From contig JAFVFB010000005.1 in the NCBI GenBank assembly GCA_017475705.1, positions 65,405 through 129,404 on the forward strand: 64,000 nucleotides of DNA. The letters are read 5' to 3'. Source of the DNA: Alphaproteobacteria bacterium. GTDB taxonomy: Bacteria; Pseudomonadota; Alphaproteobacteria; RF32; CAG-239. The number at the start of each line of letters is the position of its first letter. Position 1 is the first letter of the stretch. This document shows positions 48,691 through 57,162 of the stretch, in pieces. The notes below the pieces were generated by a model. The model ran no database searches. It was not told the DNA's origin and saw nothing but the letters and a program-made list of their open reading frames with translations. The translations under genes and the position numbers were made by a program.

Positions 48691-49055
48691 AAATCCTCCC
48701 AATCCACTATGTGTTCTTCCAGCTCATCAGCAGGTACCATTGTTTCACTAATAACACGACCTTTAATGGTTGTCAATCGTGGCTGGTACTGCGGTTCAAA
48801 TAGCTGTCTATAAGCACAGCTTTTGGGCATCCATGCCAACCGGTTAACATTTTGCGGTGATAATTTCAAACAGCTTGGAACCAATTCACACCTTTTTTCA
48901 TACACTGAACAGCACATTTTTTGCTGATCATAATAGCGACATACAACGTTGGTATAATAGATGTCTCCGGTTTCCTCGTCTTCCAATTTAATCAGGCAAC
49001 ACTTTCCGCAGTGTTGACAGATTTTTTCCCATTCAGCCTCCGTATATTTTTTCAT
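48687..49055 (-). CDS. YcgN-like Cys-cluster protein (copy 2)
   Basis: This 122-residue paralogue has the same cluster (CQHCGKCCLIKLED, then VCRYYDQQKMCCSVY) and the same end (HIVDWEDL). The start at 49055 (MKKYTEAEW) is set by GAGGAT upstream and lies one base after the dnaB stop. The longer open frame up to 49181 overlaps dnaB and is not real. The two copies look like a tandem duplication. Confidence 0.78.
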   Translation of the reverse strand: MKKYTEAEWEKICQHCGKCCLIKLEDEETGDIYYTNVVCRYYDQQKMCCSVYEKRCELVPSCLKLSPQNVNRLAWMPKSCAYRQLFEPQYQPRLTTIKGRVISETMVPADELEEHIVDWEDL

Positions 49056-49056
49056 T

Positions 49057-50532
49057 TTATCCTCGTTGCTCCGGCAAGCGATTTTCATCACCGAAGTTAG
49101 AAAAACGGGCATATTCACCACTCCAAAACATTTTGATTGGTCCTGTCGTACCATGGCGGTTTTTGCCAATAATGACCTCACCTAAATTGGCGGTTTCGCG
49201 ATCCCTTTTTTCCCATTCCTCGTAACGTTTGGTAAATTTTTCTTCACTTTCTTCTAAGGCTCGCTTAGGCTCTGCATTATGGATGTAATAGTTTTCTCTA
49301 AATACAAACATCACAATATCAGCATCTTGTTCGATAGAACCTGATTCTCTTAGATCTGACATTAACGGACGTTTATCATCTCTTTGCTCAACTCCTCGAT
49401 TTAATTGTGATAAAGCTATCACTGGAACATTTAATTCCTTTGCTAACATTTTGAGTCCGCGTGAAATTTCTGACATTTCTTGTACACGATTACCTTCACT
49501 TTTCTTATTTGTCGCCCCTGAAATAAGTTGGATATAGTCTATGATAATTAAGCCCAGACCTTTTGTACGTTTTAGTCTGCGTGCACGTGTGCGAATCGTT
49601 CCCACAGTTATTCCCGGCGTATCATCAATATATAGCGGTAATTGCTGATATTCCCCCACTGCAGTTGCAATTCTGTTAAATTCCCCCATTTCAATTTCAC
49701 CACGGCGTAATTTTTGTCCTGCTGTATCTGTTATATCAGAAAGCACGCGCGCTGCCAGTTGTTCGGCTGACATTTCCAGAGAAAATACGGCTACGCCTTT
49801 TTCTTTGGGATCCATTTCCCCTTTATCTCTGAACATAGCTGAAGAAACATTATATGCAATATTGACAGCTAAGGCGGTTTTCCCCATTGCTGGTCTTCCT
49901 GCCAGGATAATTAAATCAGAATTGTTTAGTCCACCTATTTTTTTATCCAAATCATTCAAACCGGTTGATATACCAGATACTTTACCTTTCCTTTGGTAGG
50001 CCTTATCTATCATCTCTAATGTAGAGTTTAAAACATGTCCAAAATCCTGCAGTCCTCTTTGACCATCCCCGTGCTCTGCAATGTTAAATAAGCGTTGTTC
50101 TGCTTTTTCTATTTGTGATGCCGTTGTTTCGTCAATATCTTCATTCATGGCATCACTGGCTATATCATAACCGGTTGCAATCAACTCCCGCCGAAGATAT
50201 TTATCGTAAACGAACTGAGCATAGTATTCTACATTTGTTAAAGGGGATGCTGTTTCCGCTAACTTTACAAGATAGGAAATACCCCCAACCTCATTTAGTG
50301 TCCCTTCCTGTTCAAAATAATTTTTGAGAGTGATTACATCTGCTACATGGCCTCTTTGAATCAGACGTGAAATGACATCATAAACTTTTGCATGAATAGG
50401 GTCAGAAAAATGTTCCGCACGCAGAAATTCCGATATTTTTTCATATGCTTTGTTATTTGCCAGCAAAGCTCCTAAAAGTGCTTGTTCTGCTTCTATATTA
50501 CGCGGTAAACGCGTGACGTCCAATTCTTCCAT
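49057..50532 (-). CDS. dnaB: Replicative DNA helicase DnaB
   Basis: DnaB unwinds DNA at the replication fork. The 491 residues show the DnaB N-terminal domain (NIEAEQALLGALLANNKAYE), a linker, and the RecA-like core with Walker A GRPAMGKTA near residue 210 and LIIIDYIQLISG. The C-terminus carries RESGSIEQDADIVMF, typical of the family. No intein is present. It starts the leftward run dnaB, YcgN copies, YgjP. Tandem DnaA boxes lie about 80 bases upstream of its start. Confidence 0.95.
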   Translation of the reverse strand: MEELDVTRLPRNIEAEQALLGALLANNKAYEKISEFLRAEHFSDPIHAKVYDVISRLIQRGHVADVITLKNYFEQEGTLNEVGGISYLVKLAETASPLTNVEYYAQFVYDKYLRRELIATGYDIASDAMNEDIDETTASQIEKAEQRLFNIAEHGDGQRGLQDFGHVLNSTLEMIDKAYQRKGKVSGISTGLNDLDKKIGGLNNSDLIILAGRPAMGKTALAVNIAYNVSSAMFRDKGEMDPKEKGVAVFSLEMSAEQLAARVLSDITDTAGQKLRRGEIEMGEFNRIATAVGEYQQLPLYIDDTPGITVGTIRTRARRLKRTKGLGLIIIDYIQLISGATNKKSEGNRVQEMSEISRGLKMLAKELNVPVIALSQLNRGVEQRDDKRPLMSDLRESGSIEQDADIVMFVFRENYYIHNAEPKRALEESEEKFTKRYEEWEKRDRETANLGEVIIGKNRHGTTGPIKMFWSGEYARFSNFGDENRLPEQRG

Positions 50533-50611
50533 TTTTACGAATCCCTTTTGTTTGGTTTTATCTTGTTATGTAACAAAAGTTTTGATTGTGCACGAAAATC
50601 ATTTTTTTAGC

Positions 50612-50628
50612 TGTGGATATGTGGATAA
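50612..50628. promoter_or_regulatory. Tandem DnaA boxes in the dnaB/galE intergenic region
   Basis: TGTGGATAT (50612-50620) and TGTGGATAA (50620-50628) overlap by one base. The second is a perfect complement of the DnaA box TTATCCACA; the first differs by one base. They lie between the divergent dnaB and galE genes. DnaA control of dnaB is the simplest reading. Confidence 0.6.
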
Positions 50629-50699
50629 ACTTGCAAAGGTAATTTAATTTATAACAGAAAGTGTTATTGCTATCGGTGTTTTAACTTAATGAGGTGATT

Positions 50700-51668
50700 A
50701 TGACGCAAACAATCCTTATTATCGGTGGTGCCGGTTATATCGGTAGCCATGTGCAAAAGCAATTTTTAGCAGAAGGATATCATGTCATTGTTTATGATAA
50801 TCTATCCAGTGGTCATAAGTGCAATTTGTTGCCAGGTGCTCAGTTTATTCATGGAGATATACTCAATAAAGAACAGCTGAACCATGCTATGGCATTAAAT
50901 ATCGATGGCGTCGTTCATTTGGCTGCTAAAAAGGCTGTCGGCGAATCGATGTCTCAGCCTGAACTTTATGCCGAAAATAATATCACCGGCTCTGTTAATA
51001 TTCTGAATGCTATGGTTAAAAATGAGATTAGGTCTATTGTTTTCTCTTCTTCTGCGGCTGTTTATGGTATGCCGAAGTATGTTCCAGTTGATGAAATGCA
51101 TCCAATTAATCCCATTAACTATTACGGCTACACCAAATGTGCCATTGAGCAGAATATGGAATGGTTCTCTAAGCTAGGCAAACTTAATTTTGCATCGTTA
51201 CGCTATTTTAATGCTGTTGGCTATGCCGCAGATAAATCTATTATCGGAAAAGAGGAGAATCCTCAAAATCTTATGCCTATCGTGATGGAGGCTGCCACTG
51301 GCAAACGAAATAAAATTTGTGTTTTCGGACAAGATTATGATACCCCTGACGGAACTTGTATTCGGGACTATATTCACGTTTCGGACTTAGCTACGGCACA
51401 TACCCTAGCTATGCGTTACTTGTTTGATCATCATAAATCTTTAACAATTAACCTTGGTACTGGAAAAGGAGTCAGTGTTACCGAGCTGTTGCATGCCACT
51501 GAAAGGGTTATTGGAAAACCCTTAAATTATGAATATACGCAGCGTCGTCCCGGTGATCCGGCTGTTTTAATGGCAAATGCACAAAAAGCACATGATCTTT
51601 TAGGCTGGTCCCCACAATATACCGAGATTGAAGATATTATTCAAACTGTTTGGAATTTAGAAATTTAA
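50700..51668 (+). CDS. galE: UDP-glucose 4-epimerase
   Basis: GalE interconverts UDP-glucose and UDP-galactose to supply donors for surface glycans. The NAD site GGAGYIGSH is at the N-terminus, the catalytic Tyr-Lys pair sits in YYGYTKCAIEQ near residue 145, and CIRDYIHVSDLATAH is typical. It has 322 residues. The ATG at 50700 is preferred over the GTG two codons earlier, with GAGG upstream. It is followed by terC with a two-base gap. Confidence 0.9.
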   Translation: MTQTILIIGGAGYIGSHVQKQFLAEGYHVIVYDNLSSGHKCNLLPGAQFIHGDILNKEQLNHAMALNIDGVVHLAAKKAVGESMSQPELYAENNITGSVNILNAMVKNEIRSIVFSSSAAVYGMPKYVPVDEMHPINPINYYGYTKCAIEQNMEWFSKLGKLNFASLRYFNAVGYAADKSIIGKEENPQNLMPIVMEAATGKRNKICVFGQDYDTPDGTCIRDYIHVSDLATAHTLAMRYLFDHHKSLTINLGTGKGVSVTELLHATERVIGKPLNYEYTQRRPGDPAVLMANAQKAHDLLGWSPQYTEIEDIIQTVWNLEI

Positions 51669-51670
51669 TT

Positions 51671-52663
51671 ATGGATTGGAAAATGTTAGAAAATTTACAA
51701 TATTCTTTTACTCATCATGCTGTTTTATCGCAAAATTTAATGTGGTTTTGTTTTGCTGTTGCAGTTTTTGTGTTACTCTTTTTAGATTTATTTGTGTTCA
51801 ACCGCAAAAATGAAGTTCCCAGCTTCGTGCACACTTTGTGGATTTGCGTTGCTTATATCGGTGCTGGACTATTATTTGGCGTTTTTGTCTGGTATGAAGA
51901 AGGGACATCAAAGGCTATGGAGTACTTCACCGGCTTCCTCGTAGAAAAAAGTTTATCAATGGATAATATTTTTGTCATGTCGGTTGTTTTTACCAGTTTA
52001 GGTGTTCCTCGGATTTATCAACATCGTGTTTTATTTTGGGGAATTTTGGGGGCGATTGTTATGCGTGCTTTACTGATTGGTATCGGTGAAGTGCTCATTT
52101 CTAATTTTCATTGGGTTTTATATCTTTTTTCTGCCTTTCTTATATACACCGGCTGCAAAATGGCTCTGAATCATAATGAAGAAGATGACAATGATGAAGA
52201 AAAAATTAAGAACAGTCGAATCTATCGGACTGTAGAAAAATATTTGCCCGTTACCCATCAAGTCGATGGTCCGCATTTTATTACCGTGAAGGATGGCAAA
52301 CATTATATTACACCTCTACTCTTTGCTCTTATTACAATTGAAGTCATGGATGTTGTTTTTGCATTAGATAGTATTCCTGCTATATTTTTGCTTACTAATG
52401 ATGTTTTTATTGTTTATACAAGTAACATCTTTGCTATTCTCGGACTAAGGGCACTCTATTTTCTGTTGGAGGCCGCTGTCTACCGTTTCAAGTATTTAAA
52501 ACAAGCTCTTTCCATTGTTTTGATTTTTATCGGGGCAAAAATATTCCTGCCTGTTATTGGTATTGAACTTGAAACATGGCATTCTTTGGCCATCACTTTT
52601 GCCTTATTGTTTGGCGGTGTCATTCTTTCCTTGGTTCAAGAAAAACGTCCATCTCAAAGCTAA
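51671..52663 (+). CDS. TerC/Alx-family membrane protein
   Basis: This polytopic membrane protein of about 330 residues belongs to the TerC family, several of whose members export manganese or protect against metal and pH stress. Family motifs are visible: EKSLSMDNIFVMSVVF in an early helix and FALDSIPAIFLL with LRALYFLLEAAV later. An acidic loop (HNEEDDNDEE) separates the halves. Start is set at the ATG at 51671; ATG at 51683 is an alternative. No yybP-ykoY riboswitch is possible in the two-base gap to galE. Confidence 0.86.
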   Translation: MDWKMLENLQYSFTHHAVLSQNLMWFCFAVAVFVLLFLDLFVFNRKNEVPSFVHTLWICVAYIGAGLLFGVFVWYEEGTSKAMEYFTGFLVEKSLSMDNIFVMSVVFTSLGVPRIYQHRVLFWGILGAIVMRALLIGIGEVLISNFHWVLYLFSAFLIYTGCKMALNHNEEDDNDEEKIKNSRIYRTVEKYLPVTHQVDGPHFITVKDGKHYITPLLFALITIEVMDVVFALDSIPAIFLLTNDVFIVYTSNIFAILGLRALYFLLEAAVYRFKYLKQALSIVLIFIGAKIFLPVIGIELETWHSLAITFALLFGGVILSLVQEKRPSQS

Positions 52664-52674
52664 CGGAGTTCTTT

Positions 52675-54186
52675 ATGCCTTGTTTGAGCCAGCATAGACT
52701 GTATCAAATTACCTATATTTATTTAGCCTTGCCCTTGCTGATTTTTATGTTAAGTTGGCTTAATTATCCGTCTGCGGCGGTCTTGACAGTGCTTTTTGCT
52801 ATTGGCCTTTATAAGATATGTTCTACAAATCAGTTAGGAGATGATATATCGTGGAATCTAGCCCCTCGTCTTTATCTGACTATCCTTATTTTTGCCGCAA
52901 TTTGGTGTTTCTTTGCGGGAATTGGCTATTTTTACTACCAATCCTGGGATTACCATTTTAGAAATGCCATCTTTCATGATCTAATTGAGTATCCATGGCC
53001 GGTATGGTATGATAAAGCTGACACACCTTTAGTTTATTACATTGGTTTTTGGCTATTTCCTGCTCTCTTTGCAAAATTTAGCTCTTTTTTTATCTCCGAT
53101 GTTGAGACTGTTTTTTTGATTGGTAATGTATGCTTATATTTTTATGCGACTTTTGGTGTTGCTTTAATATTTATGCATTTAGCTGCTCTCTTTCGTCTTA
53201 CTTCAGGTAAAAAAATATGTGCTATTATACTTATTTTTATTTTTTTCTCCGGTCTTGATATTATCGGTTATCTTTTTTTTCAGAGAACAGGCCAACCTTT
53301 CGCTTATCATCTAGAGTGGTGGTCAACATATATTCAATATTCGTCCTTTTCTACTTGTCTGTTTTGGGTATTTAATCAGTTTATCCCTGCAGCGTTGGGA
53401 ACACTTTTGATGTATAGTGAACGCTCCATCAAAAATTTTGGTTTTATTTTGCCGTTAGTTTTCTTTCTTGCCCCCTATCCCGGTGTGGGAATCGCCTGTT
53501 TCATGATAATTTATGGCATTTATCAATTTTGGCTTACAACCGATAAATCTCGTTTTATAACTCAGGATATTTTTTCCCTTTCTAATCTTATCGGAATTCT
53601 AGCCCTATTACCTCTGGTTGCTTTGTACTTTATTACTAATTCTAATGGTATAGACCGAATTTGGTTTTTCTCTGATTTTATTTCGTTCCCACAGCTTGTC
53701 CTTTTTTGGGTATTAGAGTTTTTGCTTTACAGCTTAATTTTAATAAAATTTTACCATAAAGATGTTTTTTTCATTGGAACAATTGTTTTCCTTGTCCTAA
53801 TTTCGTTGTTCCGTTTTGATCAGCAAAATAACTTCTGTACCAGAGCGTCCATCCCAGCTATTATTATATTGGCAATTTTTATACTTGATTTTCTGCTAAA
53901 TCATTTACGAGAAAATAAATTTTTGGTTTGTTTCCTATGTTTATTTTTGTTTTTAGGAGCTTTTACGCCGGCAATGGAATTTTATCGCGGTATACATTAT
54001 ACTCTTGAGGCTAAACATCTTAATTTGGTTAAAGATGATCTTAAAACACTTAACAAAGCTATCGTGGTTATGCCGGATTTTGGTTGGAGAGCAAATCATC
54101 AATTTACTGCCCAACATTATGACACTGATTTTTTCTGGAGATATTTTGCTAAAAGGAGTCATTATCTGCAGAATGGCAGCCGATAA
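52675..54186 (+). CDS. Unknown polytopic membrane protein
   Basis: The 503-residue protein has about eleven hydrophobic segments. The topology and a loop WDYHFRNAIFHDLIEYPWPV after the second or third helix resemble GT-C-type transferases, but no clear family motif is present. Aromatic residues are frequent throughout. I choose the ATG at 52675 because ACGGAG lies upstream; the frame extends 33 codons into terC. The position after galE fits a role in surface glycans, but that is inference. Confidence 0.68.
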   Translation: MPCLSQHRLYQITYIYLALPLLIFMLSWLNYPSAAVLTVLFAIGLYKICSTNQLGDDISWNLAPRLYLTILIFAAIWCFFAGIGYFYYQSWDYHFRNAIFHDLIEYPWPVWYDKADTPLVYYIGFWLFPALFAKFSSFFISDVETVFLIGNVCLYFYATFGVALIFMHLAALFRLTSGKKICAIILIFIFFSGLDIIGYLFFQRTGQPFAYHLEWWSTYIQYSSFSTCLFWVFNQFIPAALGTLLMYSERSIKNFGFILPLVFFLAPYPGVGIACFMIIYGIYQFWLTTDKSRFITQDIFSLSNLIGILALLPLVALYFITNSNGIDRIWFFSDFISFPQLVLFWVLEFLLYSLILIKFYHKDVFFIGTIVFLVLISLFRFDQQNNFCTRASIPAIIILAIFILDFLLNHLRENKFLVCFLCLFLFLGAFTPAMEFYRGIHYTLEAKHLNLVKDDLKTLNKAIVVMPDFGWRANHQFTAQHYDTDFFWRYFAKRSHYLQNGSR

Positions 54187-54260
54187 ATCTAAAAAAATAT
54201 TGACTAAGATATATATAGCTGGTAGTTGTTCTATAAAGATTTTTTTGAATAGAGGAAAAC

Positions 54261-54791
54261 ATGTTTGTTGCATTACTTTTGTTATTTTATCTTATAAGCT
54301 TTCAAGCCTATGCTAATCCAGCCTGTGCCGTATGCACTGTTGCAGTTGGAGCATCTTTAGAAATTGCACGAAGAATGGGAGTCGATGATGCTGTTGTCGG
54401 GGTTTGGGCTGGCGCATTTTTAATGCTATTGGGGTACTGGACTCTCAAATGGATGGATAAAAAGGGCTGGCATTTTTATGGACGTGATTTTATTATCCTT
54501 ACTTCTTCGGTTCTGATGATTTTATTTATATATATATCGCATTTACCGTATTCTCCGAAGGCTATTCTCATTTTCTGGCTTGATCCTTTTCTATTTGCCA
54601 CAATTTGCGGTGCTTAAGTTTTACACTATTCATCAGAATTTTATCAATGGATGAAAAAGAAAAATGGCGGTCATGCACATTTTCCGTTTGAAAAGGTTGT
54701 GGTTCCGGTTGTCGCACTGATACTTGTTTCTTGGCTATTTTCTTATTTACAATTGTGCGCCCCGGTCATGGATGATTTAAGTCTTTTATAA
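54261..54791 (+). pseudogene. Small CAVC-type membrane protein, in-frame TAA
   Basis: The N-terminus is a hydrophobic leader followed by CAVCTVAVGASLEIARRMG, a pattern I recognise from a conserved, unnamed small membrane protein in diverse bacteria. Three or four membrane segments follow. The frame stops at 54615-54617 (TAA) after FATICGA. The next 57 codons in the same frame read as the missing C-terminus: KKKNGGHAHFPFEKVVVPVV, then one more helix. A single base change explains the stop. Either the protein is truncated at 118 residues or the gene is dead. GAGG precedes the ATG. Confidence 0.65.
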
Positions 54792-54804
54792 TAGGAGAAA
54801 GTAA

Positions 54805-55398
54805 ATGAATAAAGCTGAAAGCGTTAAAGAATTTGTTGAAAGAATCGATGCGTCAAAAAAGGTTAATCCGAAGGATTTATCTTCTGATCAAGATTTAACT
54901 ATTGCTATTATGAATTTGATTTCTATTGAAGAGCATTTGGTTTTTTCGGGAGCAAAGACCGGAAAAAACTCTTTTTATGATTTAATTGAAGAAGTCCGTG
55001 AAACGCGTAAAAAGTTAATGCTTAAGATTATTCCAAGTTATGAGGGTGAGGTTTGGTGTATATCCAAGCATCTCTTAGCCTCATCTATGCGTTTAATGGA
55101 AGTTGGCACCAAGCAACAATCTTTAGGAAATAAAGATCAAGCCTATGATTTATTCAATAAAGCCTATGATTTGTATTGTTTATTTTGGGGGCTTAATATG
55201 AATATGCTCAATATTGAGGATATGAAATGGATAGAGGATAGTGTTGCTGATATTAAAAAAATTAGTGATAAATTGGCGACACAGGCGCCTGCTGTTGCAG
55301 AAAAAAATGATGAACTGGTTCCGGTTGAAACACCTAAAACTGGTTTTGCTAAGATGAAAGCTTTTGTTCGTAAAGCGGTTGATTGCTGTATAGAATAA
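54805..55398 (+). CDS. Hypothetical helical protein, 197 residues
   Basis: I recognise no family. The protein is soluble and almost wholly helical. A middle segment (SLGNKDQAYDLFNKAYDLYC) has a TPR-like helix-pair look but is too short to call. The C-terminal third is a low-complexity linker followed by a basic helix (GFAKMKAFVRKAVDCC). AGGAG lies before the ATG. It follows the interrupted membrane gene by 13 bases. Confidence 0.68.
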   Translation: MNKAESVKEFVERIDASKKVNPKDLSSDQDLTIAIMNLISIEEHLVFSGAKTGKNSFYDLIEEVRETRKKLMLKIIPSYEGEVWCISKHLLASSMRLMEVGTKQQSLGNKDQAYDLFNKAYDLYCLFWGLNMNMLNIEDMKWIEDSVADIKKISDKLATQAPAVAEKNDELVPVETPKTGFAKMKAFVRKAVDCCIE

Positions 55399-55417
55399 TT
55401 ATTGCTTTTAAGCTTTA

Positions 55418-55458
55418 TTGAAAAAAGGAGCAGATTTTATATCTATATCTGCTCCTTT
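55418..55458 (-). terminator. Terminator after the 55485 gene
   Basis: A perfect 12-bp stem (55424-55435 with 55447-55458) is followed on the minus strand by TTTTTTCAAT. It lies 26 bases after the stop of the leftward gene at 55485 and faces the convergent gene. Confidence 0.75.
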
Positions 55459-55484
55459 GCTGTATAATGAATTAGAGATTTTAA

Positions 55485-55889
55485 CTAGTGAGTTTTCATT
55501 GCTCGGCTATAAGCTAAGATTTGTTGAATGCTTACTTCATTAGAACGTTTTGCTAAATCTTTATTAATGACCATTTTAAATTCTTTTGGTTCTTTGCCGG
55601 TCAGTTCACAATATTTTTGGGCAGCAGCCGCCATTACATCCTGATTTCTTTGGTTACCAACGCTCATTCTAATTTGAGCGACGCGAGCATCATATTTATT
55701 AATGACAGCCATGTCATTAACGTGTTTAACACGCTCTGCAATATCTTTATCACTCATATTATCATGCAAAAATGCCAAAACATCTTCTGCTGTTTGGCAG
55801 CCTTCTAATCCCTGCAGAAGAGCTTGCCCTTTTTCTCTAGGACCTTTAGCTTTTAGAGCCTCAGCGAGTTTTTTCCTATCCTCTGTCAT
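55485..55889 (-). CDS. Hypothetical protein, 134 residues
   Basis: I recognise no family. It is soluble, helical and charged, beginning MTEDRKKLAEALKAKGPREK. A core segment TAEDVLAFLHDNMSDKDIAERV could be a small helical bundle. It has a very strong ribosome binding site (GAGGAGG) and its own terminator, so it is probably well expressed. No neighbour hints at a function. Confidence 0.7.
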   Translation of the reverse strand: MTEDRKKLAEALKAKGPREKGQALLQGLEGCQTAEDVLAFLHDNMSDKDIAERVKHVNDMAVINKYDARVAQIRMSVGNQRNQDVMAAAAQKYCELTGKEPKEFKMVINKDLAKRSNEVSIQQILAYSRAMKTH

Positions 55890-55986
55890 GGTAACCTCCT
55901 CTTATAATAATTTCTTATCTTATGTAGGAAGTTTAGCATATTTTTGTCTGTTTGGCAAGTCTTTTTTGTAACAAAAATGTCATATT

Positions 55987-56880
55987 TTAATAATTTCTAG
56001 TTAAAATATACCTTGACAATAAAATTAAGCTATTTGCTTTTGGACCAAAATCAGTTATTAACATTTCTGCCTCAGTTATTAATGAAGTAGCCATATTCTT
56101 TGCCTTTTCAATACCATAGATGCTTACGAAATTTACTTTTTGTTGCTTTTTATCTTTATTGAGAGTTTTTCCTACCAATTTTTCATCTCCTTCAACATCG
56201 AGTATATCATCCGTAATTTGAAAAGCGATTCCAATATTTCGTGAAAATTTTCTAAGCTTTTCTGTTTGTTCGGCGGTGGCATTGCCCAAGAGCGCCCCAG
56301 CCATGCACGGATAGCTTAGGAGGCATCCTGTTTTTAGCTCTTCAGTATGTTTGATTATGGCCTCAGGTGAAGAAAAATTTTGTTGCGAATCGATATATAA
56401 ATCTAGAATCTGACCGGCAATCATTCCGTTAAAAGCACCAGCTGCCTGTGCTAATTTTAAGGTAAGTTGTACTTTTTTATCAGCTGGTATAGGGGCTTGA
56501 TTTAATATTTGAAATGCATATGTAAGCAAACCATCCCCGGCCAAAATTGCTGTTGCTTCATCATAGGCCTTATGACATGTCGGCTTACCGCGCCGCATAT
56601 CATCATTATCCATTGCCGGCAAATCATCATGAATGAGAGAATATGTATGTAGCATTTCTAATGATGCAGCGACGGGAAATGCCGTTTGATAAGAAACTCC
56701 AAACAAAGCTGCTGTTTCGCACAATAAAAAAGGCCGTAATCTTTTACCGCCGTTCATCAGACTATATTTCATTGCCTGTGCTGCGCGGTGCTGTAGTTCA
56801 TCAATATTTACAAAATAATTCTGTATATCTTGATTAAATTTTGCACAAAAATCTTTTAATATCTTTTCAATCTCAGTCAT
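55987..56880 (-). CDS. ispA: Farnesyl diphosphate synthase
   Basis: IspA condenses isopentenyl and dimethylallyl diphosphate to C15 farnesyl diphosphate for quinones and lipid carriers. Both Asp-rich motifs are present: DDLPAMDNDDMRRG (near residue 84) and DDILDVEGDE (near residue 224). The 297 residues are normal for the bacterial short-chain type. GGACGG precedes the ATG. It is third in the cysS-xseB-ispA run, 21 bases after xseB. Confidence 0.92.
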   Translation of the reverse strand: MTEIEKILKDFCAKFNQDIQNYFVNIDELQHRAAQAMKYSLMNGGKRLRPFLLCETAALFGVSYQTAFPVAASLEMLHTYSLIHDDLPAMDNDDMRRGKPTCHKAYDEATAILAGDGLLTYAFQILNQAPIPADKKVQLTLKLAQAAGAFNGMIAGQILDLYIDSQQNFSSPEAIIKHTEELKTGCLLSYPCMAGALLGNATAEQTEKLRKFSRNIGIAFQITDDILDVEGDEKLVGKTLNKDKKQQKVNFVSIYGIEKAKNMATSLITEAEMLITDFGPKANSLILLSRYILTRNY

Positions 56881-56901
56881 TGCCGTCCTTTTATCTTGTG
56901 T

Positions 56902-57153
56902 TTAGGCTTCTACACTATCTAAGGGCGAAGTAGAGATAGTTCCATCTTTGGCTATTTCTATCTTTTCTACCTTTAAGGTTGCTGCCGCCAGCTTTTCCTG
57001 ACAAAGTTTTTTTAATGCAACAGCCTGTTCATAGCTTGCAACAGCATCATCCAATTTAGTTCTACCGCTTTCGAGTTCTCTGACAATATTTTCCAATTTT
57101 GCCAGTGCTTCTTCGAAATTTAAATTTTTGAGTTCTTCGTTTTTTTCTGCCAT
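56902..57153 (-). CDS. xseB: Exodeoxyribonuclease VII small subunit
   Basis: XseB is the small subunit of exonuclease VII, which trims single-stranded DNA. The 83-residue product carries the family core LNFEEALAKLENIVRELESG and then LDDAVASYEQAVALKKLCQE. The large subunit gene is not in the window. It lies nine bases after cysS and upstream of ispA; the xseB-ispA pair is common in Proteobacteria. Confidence 0.9.
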   Translation of the reverse strand: MAEKNEELKNLNFEEALAKLENIVRELESGRTKLDDAVASYEQAVALKKLCQEKLAAATLKVEKIEIAKDGTISTSPLDSVEA

Positions 57154-57162
57154 ATTACAATC

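Noticed and set aside
50533-50699. Chromosomal origin at the DnaA boxes
   Set aside because: Only two boxes, no clear unwinding element array, and no dnaA, parA or hemE nearby. Regulation of dnaB is simpler.
51650-51671. yybP-ykoY manganese riboswitch before the TerC gene
   Set aside because: The gene starts two bases after galE, which leaves no room.
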